A DNA stretch of 64,000 nt, taken from Actinophytocola sp036555685. Lineage in GTDB: Bacteria > Actinomycetota > Actinomycetes > Mycobacteriales > Pseudonocardiaceae. Where the stretch lies: positions 5,719-69,718 of the forward strand of contig NZ_DATBKY010000296.1 in the NCBI RefSeq assembly GCF_036555685.1, written 5' to 3'. The notes beneath the pieces are model-generated. The model ran no database searches, was not told the origin of the DNA, and saw only the letters and a list, made by a program, of their open reading frames with translations. This document shows positions 58,758-64,000 of the stretch, in pieces (positions within the stretch are counted from its first letter, which is position 1; each line of letters starts with the position of its first letter). The translations under genes and the position numbers were made by a program.

Positions 58758-60625
58758 TTCGCGCGCACCCGCGGCGGGGCGGGCCAGCACAGGCCGTTCG
58801 GCTTGAGGTCGACGCGGTCGGTCCGCTCGCCGGTCTGGTCGGTGACCGGATCCCACGGGAACAGGTGCACCTCGTCGACCAGCTCCACCCCGGGCACGTC
58901 GAGCAGCACGCCGAACAGCTCGCCCGCGACGACCGGCCGGCCGAACGGCCAGCCCTGCCCGTCGCGGCCGCCGCGCACCGGGTGCAGGTAGTCCCGCAGC
59001 GCCTCGGCGGCACGGTCGTACACCTCGTCGGCCGGCTCGAACTCCGACCGCGTCACCGCCGCCTCCACGCGCACGCCCTGGTAGTCCGGCGGCTCGACGA
59101 CCAGCCGGACGCCGACCGCGCGCCGCGCGTCCAGGAACTCGACGACCTCGTCGAACACCGGGTCGCCGGGCAGCAGCGAGGCGAAGCTCTCCTCGTCGCC
59201 CACGCCCTCGGGGTGCGGGACGACGACGACGCGGGCCACGCCGGGCTCGGCGTTGCAGCGGGCCCGCGCCACCCGCGGGCTCGAGAGGCGGGCCAGCCGC
59301 TCGAAGTCGTCCGCGGACACGGCGCGCCAGCCCGACCGCAGCAGCGCGGGCGCGCGCGTGCGGGCCTCCTCGACGGACTCGGCGTCCATCCCGCCGGTCG
59401 CGGGCCAGCGGTTGTGCACCCGGGCCACGTGCGGGATCGCCTCGCGCAGCACGACGATGCTGCCGGACGCGACGTTGCCGGCCGAACCGCCGCCGGCCAG
59501 GTAGTCGATCACGATCTCCGCGTTCTCGGGCGGGATCGCGCCGTGGGTGCCGTCGCCGAACAGGACCTCGCCGGTGTTGCGGTCGAGCTCGTAATGCTTG
59601 TCGTCGGCGAGCGAGGAGACCAGCGACTCGACGGCCTTCCACTCGGTGCCGCCGACGCGCACCCGGTGCAGGTCCGGCAGCAGCGGGGAGCGCCGGGTGC
59701 GCAGCCGCTGGCGCGGGCGACCGGTGCCGGTGCCGAGCTCCTCGGCCGGCACGGCGCTGGCATGCTGCACCTCGACGCTGACGCCCGCGCCGTGCGTGTT
59801 GTGCACCAGCACGGAGAACGTGGTCAGCTTCTTCGCCCGCTCGGCGAGCACCGGGCGGAAGCGCATCTTCCAGCGGTCGGACTCGGCGGTCCAGTCCGGG
59901 CCGGTGTCGACCAGCACGGCCGGCCGGTCCGCGGGCACGCTCTCCGACTCGACGTCCACCCAGCCCGCGGCGCCCGACACCTGGAACTCCAGCTCCACGC
60001 CCGCCGGGTCGATGTCCAGCTCCACCCGCACGAGCGAGTTCGGCCCGCCCTCGCCGAGGACCAGCTCGATCCAGGTGCCCGCGGTCTCGCGGGCCCGCAC
60101 GGCGGAGCTGATCCGGCCGCCGTCGGTCTCGTCGCCGTCGACGACCCAGCGCAGCGACACCGGCCGCGCGATCGCCTGCTCGACGGTCACGAACTCGACC
60201 GGACCGCTGCCCGCGGCCACCGTGGACACCGGCGTGCCGGCCGGGACCCGGACGGTCTGGCCGGGCGCGTCGAGCATGAAGTCCACCCGCGCGGTCGCCA
60301 CCTCGGCCGCGCGGCGCGCGACGCCGACCATGTTGAGGAACTCCGAGTACAGCCGGTCCGGGACCTGGTTGAGCCGGTACAGCAGCTGGTCGACGAGGTA
60401 GGAGACGATCTCGATCAGCGCGATGCCGGGGTCGCCCGGCTCGGTGCTCGTCCACTCCGGGCAGTACCGGTCGCGCAGCCGCAGGGCCGCCTCGACGAGG
60501 TCGGCGTACCGCCGGTCGTCCAGCGACGGGACGGGCAGCCGGCCCACCCCGTCGACGACGTCCTCTCCCGCCAGGTTGCCCGCTCCGTTCCCCGAAACGC
60601 TCACGGCAGAGCTCACCGCGTCCAT
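58754..60625 (-). CDS. Baseplate J-like protein (putative baseplate assembly protein)
   Basis: 623 residues. It has the P2-gpJ core: ELYSEFLNMVG-like N-terminal bundle (DRLYSEFLNMVGVARRAA, ~residue 95), HRVRVGGTEWKAVESLVSS, FGDGTHGAIPP and YLAGGGSAGNVASGSIVV (~305-340), and RSGWRAVSADDFERLA. In contractile tails it forms the wedge arms of the baseplate. ATG 60625; the start overlaps the gp25 end by 13 bp and its own stop overlaps tail protein I. Confidence 0.85.
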   Translation of the reverse strand: MDAVSSAVSVSGNGAGNLAGEDVVDGVGRLPVPSLDDRRYADLVEAALRLRDRYCPEWTSTEPGDPGIALIEIVSYLVDQLLYRLNQVPDRLYSEFLNMVGVARRAAEVATARVDFMLDAPGQTVRVPAGTPVSTVAAGSGPVEFVTVEQAIARPVSLRWVVDGDETDGGRISSAVRARETAGTWIELVLGEGGPNSLVRVELDIDPAGVELEFQVSGAAGWVDVESESVPADRPAVLVDTGPDWTAESDRWKMRFRPVLAERAKKLTTFSVLVHNTHGAGVSVEVQHASAVPAEELGTGTGRPRQRLRTRRSPLLPDLHRVRVGGTEWKAVESLVSSLADDKHYELDRNTGEVLFGDGTHGAIPPENAEIVIDYLAGGGSAGNVASGSIVVLREAIPHVARVHNRWPATGGMDAESVEEARTRAPALLRSGWRAVSADDFERLARLSSPRVARARCNAEPGVARVVVVPHPEGVGDEESFASLLPGDPVFDEVVEFLDARRAVGVRLVVEPPDYQGVRVEAAVTRSEFEPADEVYDRAAEALRDYLHPVRGGRDGQGWPFGRPVVAGELFGVLLDVPGVELVDEVHLFPWDPVTDQTGERTDRVDLKPNGLCWPAPPRVRAK

Positions 60626-61098
60626 TCGAACCTTCCCTCGAACCGGCCGCTCTCGCCGGTGGCCTTCAGCTGGTAGTCGATGCACACGCGCGCCCAGCCG
60701 AGCTGCCGGGCGTCCCACTGCTGGTCGAGATCCTCGAAGTCCACGTCCTGGACCTCGATGCGCGGCTCGTACTGCGACACGAGCTCGCGGATGCGGTCCG
60801 GCAGCTCCTTGAGCGTCCACTCGAGCCGGACGCCGAAGTCCGGCCGCATGACCCGCTCGCCCGCCACCGTGCCGAGCAGCACGGCGAGCGCGGACTCCAC
60901 CGCCGCCGTGCCGGACTGGACCACGATCCGCCCGCCCATGTCCACCCGGACCGGGTAGCCCCAGCCGCGCTCGTCGGTCTCCTTGGTGGCGGTCTCCGTG
61001 TGCGTCCCCGTCGACTCCGTCCCGGCCGACGTATCGGTCGTCTTCGCCGTGGTCTTCGGCCGCGCCATCCCCTGTGCCATCCGCTGCGCCATCCTCAC
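60613..61098 (-). CDS. gp25/W-like baseplate wedge protein with a low-complexity N-terminus
   Basis: 161 residues. Diagnostic AGERVMRPDFGVRL at residues ~79-92 and GYPVRVDMGGRI at 48-59 match gp25-type wedge proteins of phage tails, T6SS TssE and extracellular contractile systems. The first ~45 residues are Thr/Ala/Glu-rich and extra to the family. GTG 61098 overlaps the TIR-LysM stop as GTGA; later in-frame ATGs at 61092 and 61080 would shorten the extension. Confidence 0.8.
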   Translation of the reverse strand: MRMAQRMAQGMARPKTTAKTTDTSAGTESTGTHTETATKETDERGWGYPVRVDMGGRIVVQSGTAAVESALAVLLGTVAGERVMRPDFGVRLEWTLKELPDRIRELVSQYEPRIEVQDVDFEDLDQQWDARQLGWARVCIDYQLKATGESGRFEGRFEWTR

Positions 61099-61673
61099 CG
61101 CCCCCGTGTCCGGATCGAGACGAGCGTGCCGGGCTCGAGCGCCGACACGTCCAGTCCCGGGTTCTGCTCTGCGATGAGCCGCCAGTGGGCGGGGTCGCCG
61201 AGGTAGCGCGCGGCGAGCAGGTCGATCCGGTCACCGCGGCGTACCCGGTGCACGATCGGCCGCTCGACCGGGGCCGCCGCCGCGGCGCTGTGCCGCAGCG
61301 TCTCGGCCAGCGCGTCGAGCCCGTCTTCGTAGGCCCCGGTGAAGTCGACCCCGGGCGTCGCGTCCGGCCACACCGGCAGATCGACCCGCTCGAGCAGCAC
61401 CGGCACGAGCACCGCCTGCCCGTCGAGCTGGCGCATCTCCGCGACCCGCAGCTCGTGGTCGAGCGCGCCGGAGTACAGCGCGTCGTCGGTGAGCAGCGCC
61501 GCGACGTGCGTGCACGTGCGCAGGCCGGCCTCGACGGACTGCGCCCAGGTGCTGCCCGGGTCGACGTCTCTGGGCGCCACCCAGGTGGCGATGCCCCGTC
61601 TTTCGAGGTCCCCGGACAGCCGGCGAGCAAGCGGCCCCTCGCTCTCGGTGCGGTGGCTCAGGAACACCCGCAC
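61095..61673 (-). CDS. TIR-LysM fusion protein of the tail baseplate locus
   Basis: 192 residues. Residues 1-~125 are a TIR domain: VRVFLSHRTESEGPLARRL, GIATWVAPRDVDPGSTW, VAALLTDDALYSGALDHEL with Glu74 at the position of the NADase catalytic glutamate, then VLVPVLLERVDLPVW. Residues ~141-189 are a LysM unit (HRVRRGDRIDLLAARYLGDPAHWRLI) like the tail-tube adaptor in contractile phages and eCIS. GTG 61673 is used since GGAAGGG lies 9 bases upstream; GTG 61700 would add nine residues. First gene of a coupled baseplate operon. TIR may be a toxin or sensor. Confidence 0.8.
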   Translation of the reverse strand: MRVFLSHRTESEGPLARRLSGDLERRGIATWVAPRDVDPGSTWAQSVEAGLRTCTHVAALLTDDALYSGALDHELRVAEMRQLDGQAVLVPVLLERVDLPVWPDATPGVDFTGAYEDGLDALAETLRHSAAAAAPVERPIVHRVRRGDRIDLLAARYLGDPAHWRLIAEQNPGLDVSALEPGTLVSIRTRGR

Positions 61674-61688
61674 TGCGGCTCCCTTCCG

Positions 61689-61700
61689 GTGACCGGTCAC
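61689..61700. promoter_or_regulatory. 12-bp palindrome before the TIR-LysM gene
   Basis: GTGACCGGTCAC, perfectly symmetric, 15 bp upstream of the proposed start and directly before its ribosome site. Operator candidate for the baseplate operon. Confidence 0.35.
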
Positions 61701-61796
61701 GTCAAGAGGAGATCATGGCGTGTCCGACCCTCTGCAGGCGAGGTGTCCGGTTATGCGTTCTGCGTGATCAGGGCCCTCAACAGGACCGTTTACGCA

Positions 61797-61837
61797 CGCG
61801 AAGACCTCCCGGCACACCGCCCCGGGAGGTCTTCGCG
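61797..61837 (-). terminator. Hairpin terminator after the DUF4331 operon
   Basis: 16-bp perfect stem (61797-61812, ending CCTCCCGG, with 61822-61837), nine-base loop, 15 bp beyond the stop of the small gene at 61853. Separates the DUF4331 set from the baseplate operon, which therefore needs its own promoter in 61674-61796. Confidence 0.75.
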
Positions 61838-61852
61838 CCCCATCAGGAGGGC

Positions 61853-62152
61853 TCAGGTCAGGTGATGCTCGGTCACCCGGCCACCGTGGATCGTCACCGT
61901 CGCGTGCGCCGAACCGTCGGGGCGCCACACCGTGTAGTCGCCGGCCGGCACGCTCGGGAACACCGCCGTGTAGGCGACCCGGCCGCCACCGTGCCGCGCG
62001 TGCACGACGTTGTGGCTGCGCGGCGTGGCCGCGTCGATGCTCGTGTGCCGGCCCGCGCTGATCTCGATCTCCTGCTCGGCGAGCTCGGGCCCGGCCACGA
62101 GGACCAGCGCGCCGACGTCCCCGCCGATGTCCAGTACCAGGGTGTCCATCAT
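61853..62152 (-). CDS. Small beta-rich protein following DUF4331
   Basis: 99 residues from ATG 62152 (a second ATG is the next codon). Not recognised. Contains DIGGDVGALVLVAGPELAEQEIEIS, RHTSIDAAT and AAVFPSVPAGDYTVWRPDGS-like strands, ending TIHGGRVTEHHLT. GGAGG lies four bases before. No signal peptide. It follows the DUF4331 gene by 23 bp; pairs of this kind recur in actinobacteria, but I know no function. Confidence 0.6.
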   Translation of the reverse strand: MMDTLVLDIGGDVGALVLVAGPELAEQEIEISAGRHTSIDAATPRSHNVVHARHGGGRVAYTAVFPSVPAGDYTVWRPDGSAHATVTIHGGRVTEHHLT

Positions 62153-62175
62153 GGATCCTCCGCTCGGGTCTGCGG

Positions 62176-63570
62176 TCACGTCCACGGGTTGTTGAACCCG
62201 TCGTGCGGCGTGCCGAGGTAGGGGAAGCGGTCCAGGTACGGGATGTCCAGGTCGGCGGGGGTCACCCCGTCGTCCACCTGGGACGCGGCGCCGTCGGGCG
62301 TGTAGTTCTTGTCCACCAGCGCGTACGTCGCGCCCGCGATCGCCCGCAGCTCGATGGCGACCACGTCGTCGAACACGCGCCGCCCGTTCGGGAAGCCGGC
62401 GAGGTCGTTGCCGAGCAGCCCGAAGATCGACGGCTGTCCCGACGGCGGGATGGCCGTGTTGAGCCGCATCAGGTCGGCCTGGGTCTTCCCGGTGAAGTTC
62501 TGGAAGCCGTCGATCAGGCCGGCCGGGATGCCGGTCAGCAGGATCGCCAGCAGGTCCGCGCGGGGCTTGCCGGACTTGTTGAGCACGTCCAGGTTGGGGA
62601 ACACGCCGGGGAACAGGCCCGGCAGCAGCGCCGCGACCTCGGGCTTGGCCACGAACTTCGCGAAGCGGCTGTCGCCGTCCGGCGACTGGGTGTTCCAGAA
62701 GTCCTTGCGCCCCATGGGCACGATGACCTCGTTGAACAGCGGCATCGCGAGCCGGGAGACCTGCCGGTAGGGGCCGGTGCTCCAGGTGTTGTCGAGCTCG
62801 GTGTCGAGCATCCGCACGCGCTGGCGGCTCGCCGTGGTCCACACGCCGATCGTGGCCCGCGGGTCGTTGACGTCCTTGCCGCGCCAGCCGTCCCGGGTCA
62901 GGTCGGTGATCGGTACCTGCAGGGCGATCGTGTGCACGTTGAGGTTCTTCGTGGCGTTGACGCCCTTGCCCGACTGCGGGAACTTGGCCAGCCCGAAGTG
63001 CTCGTGCGCGTCGGCGAACGGGCGGGGGTCGAGCAGGTCGAAGATCGCGCCGAGGTCGACGTAGAAGCCCTCGGCCCGCTGGCCGGCGAACACCCGGCGC
63101 TTGCCGCCGAGGTTGCGCACGGCGGCCGTGGCGAGCGCGGTGTAGTTCGGAGTGGACAGTGGGCCGATGTTGCACGGCGGGCAGGGCAGCCAGCGCCCGA
63201 GCGTCTCCTCGCGGCCCTTGGCCCGCCGGGTCACCTGGTAGAACTGCCGGCGGTTCCAGTTGGGCGAGTCGATCGCGAGGATCGGGCCGGTGTTGTAGAG
63301 GAACGTGTTCGGGTTGCGGACCTGGGTGGTGAACCGGAACTCGTAGCTGACGTCCGCCTTGCCGTCGCCGTCGTTGTCGATGTGGATCTCGTAGCGCACG
63401 TCGTCGCCGAACTCGTAGAAGTTGGGTCCGCCGGCCGGTGCCTGCAACGGCACGTAGTTCGCGATCAGGGTGACGGTATCCGGCTTGTCCGGGCTCACGA
63501 ACGCGTAGACGTCGGTGGAGTCGGCGACCGGGTCCTTCGAGATCTCGGGTGCTTCACGGTGCGAGGACAC
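62176..63570 (-). CDS. DUF4331 family protein
   Basis: 464 residues. Starts VSSHREAPEISKDPVADSTDVYAFVSPDKPDTVT-like (residues 1-34, here noted by its motif SSHREAP), followed by IHIDNDGDGKADVSYEFRF, all typical of DUF4331. No export signal of its own, though the small protein read just upstream of it is Tat-exported. Function unknown. GTG 63570 with GGAGG about nine bases upstream. Four bases after the Tat-protein stop. Confidence 0.85.
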   Translation of the reverse strand: MSSHREAPEISKDPVADSTDVYAFVSPDKPDTVTLIANYVPLQAPAGGPNFYEFGDDVRYEIHIDNDGDGKADVSYEFRFTTQVRNPNTFLYNTGPILAIDSPNWNRRQFYQVTRRAKGREETLGRWLPCPPCNIGPLSTPNYTALATAAVRNLGGKRRVFAGQRAEGFYVDLGAIFDLLDPRPFADAHEHFGLAKFPQSGKGVNATKNLNVHTIALQVPITDLTRDGWRGKDVNDPRATIGVWTTASRQRVRMLDTELDNTWSTGPYRQVSRLAMPLFNEVIVPMGRKDFWNTQSPDGDSRFAKFVAKPEVAALLPGLFPGVFPNLDVLNKSGKPRADLLAILLTGIPAGLIDGFQNFTGKTQADLMRLNTAIPPSGQPSIFGLLGNDLAGFPNGRRVFDDVVAIELRAIAGATYALVDKNYTPDGAASQVDDGVTPADLDIPYLDRFPYLGTPHDGFNNPWT

Positions 63571-63574
63571 GGCG

Positions 63575-63883
63575 CTACCTCCGCTCGGCCTTGTGGACGG
63601 CACCGGACAGGCGCGCGGCGAATGCGCGGTCGGTGACCTGGATGCGCTCGGTGCCGACGAACACGTCGAAGTGCCCGGAGTCGGCGTCGCGCAGGTGGAC
63701 CATGACGGGCTTCTTCGGGGCGGCCACGGGCTCGCCCGCCTCCTGCGTGCCACCCGCCGTCACCGAGGTGGCCAGCGGGACGCCCGCCCCGACGACCACG
63801 CCGGCGGCCGCTAGGCCGGCACCGGTGAGGATGACCTTGCGCCGGGTCGGCCCGGTCCGCTCGGGTTGCTGCTGGTGAGTCAT
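63575..63883 (-). CDS. Small Tat-signal protein preceding DUF4331
   Basis: 102 residues. Twin-arginine signal TRRKVILTGAGLAAAGVVVG (residues 13-32), then ~65 residues of mature protein with VMVHLRDADSGHFDVFVGTERIQVTDR, a short beta-rich unit. No recognised family. AAGGAG lies eight bases before ATG 63883. Co-transcribed with DUF4331, so it may escort or assist that protein. Confidence 0.75.
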   Translation of the reverse strand: MTHQQQPERTGPTRRKVILTGAGLAAAGVVVGAGVPLATSVTAGGTQEAGEPVAAPKKPVMVHLRDADSGHFDVFVGTERIQVTDRAFAARLSGAVHKAERR

Positions 63884-63968
63884 GAGTGAACTCCTTGCTG
63901 GGGGCGCTCGTCGCCCTTCGCCCGCGTATTCGGCACCCCCCGCGCGGGGGATTGGCGGGAAGACAGAA

Positions 63969-63999
63969 GTGCCGCACGCCAGTTCCTGGCGTGCGGCAC
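63969..63999. terminator. Strong hairpin at the window edge
   Basis: 14-bp perfect stem GTGCCGCACGCCAG (63969-63982) with 63986-63999, three-base loop. Probably ends a transcript from a gene beyond the right edge that reads leftward. Between it and the Tat-protein gene lies a C/G palindrome (CCCCCGCGCGGGGG, 63937-63950) and the probable promoter. Confidence 0.6.
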
Positions 64000-64000
64000 C

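Noticed and set aside
57212..61700. Complete prophage or complete extracellular injection system
   Set aside because: No capsid, terminase, portal, tube, spike, tape measure or AAA ATPase gene is in the window; only sheath core and baseplate parts are present.
61715..62221. Plus-strand frame with an ideal AAGAGGAG ribosome site before ATG
   Set aside because: It runs through a strong terminator and then antisense to the small beta-rich gene. Its composition is Arg/His-rich; the ribosome-site match is likely chance.

Overview
High-GC actinobacterial chromosome (GC-rich third codon positions, many GTG starts, 4-bp start/stop overlaps, Tat and Sec signals, LLM/F420-type oxidoreductase, small laccase, no tRNA or rRNA seen). 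The gene set (MctP, GC-rich secreted proteins, glycine-betaine/choline oxidation operon, two-domain laccase) fits the Pseudonocardiales, perhaps Amycolatopsis or a relative; the genus is a guess. Nothing looks like an insertion sequence, integrase or CRISPR array. About 57 protein genes are called.

Left part (1-15.5 kb): a coupled leftward set (membrane P-loop NTPase with TPRs, DEDDh exonuclease, DDAH, cut by the window edge); a leftward run of three secreted proteins (two-domain laccase, a giant ThuA/discoidin/sugar-dehydrogenase/PKD/DUF1080 protein, and a cupredoxin with five Ig-like repeats), the last two sharing an unrecognised ~85-residue domain; a POT peptide transporter, a quinone-oxidoreductase-like protein, an Fpg/Nei glycosylase and a membrane-anchored ABM protein. 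15.5-24.4 kb: modABC with its own HTH-Mop regulator in a fully overlapping operon, an LLM oxidoreductase, RNase Z, a three-gene esterase/esterase/ATP-grasp operon and a His-rich-tailed membrane protein.

24.4-31.3 kb is a catabolic island: amidohydrolase, IclR regulator, CaiB CoA-transferase, citryl-CoA-lyase-like protein, LigB- and LigA-type extradiol dioxygenase subunits and a quinone reductase, with palindromic operator candidates on both sides of the regulator. 31.3-37.3 kb carries a lipoprotein, an AMIN-like secreted protein, a divergent threonine-dehydratase/IclR pair, a flavoprotein monooxygenase and a PLD-like protein. 37.4-42.7 kb is a leftward operon of a cytoplasmic subtilisin-like protease with PWDSH repeats, an ECF sigma factor, a 170-residue unknown and a TPR-CHAT (caspase-like) protease: a candidate proteolytic signalling or conflict system.

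43.6-57 kb is metabolic: MctP/DUF3311 carboxylate transporter, LigD-type polymerase domain, then glycine-betaine ABC transporter, betaine-aldehyde dehydrogenase, choline dehydrogenase and a DhaKLM dihydroxyacetone kinase set. 57.2-61.7 kb holds parts of a contractile tail-like apparatus: a sheath-core protein without the N-terminal arm, tail protein I, baseplate J, gp25 and a TIR domain fused to the LysM adaptor. The window ends with a DUF4331 protein flanked by two small proteins.

Three observations stand out: the TIR-LysM fusion in a reduced contractile baseplate locus; the subtilisin/sigma/CHAT operon; and a family of four ~95-nt intergenic elements (5.6, 19.7, 29.8 and 49.7 kb) with conserved ends and constant length, two of which end in the ribosome-binding site of a downstream gene.
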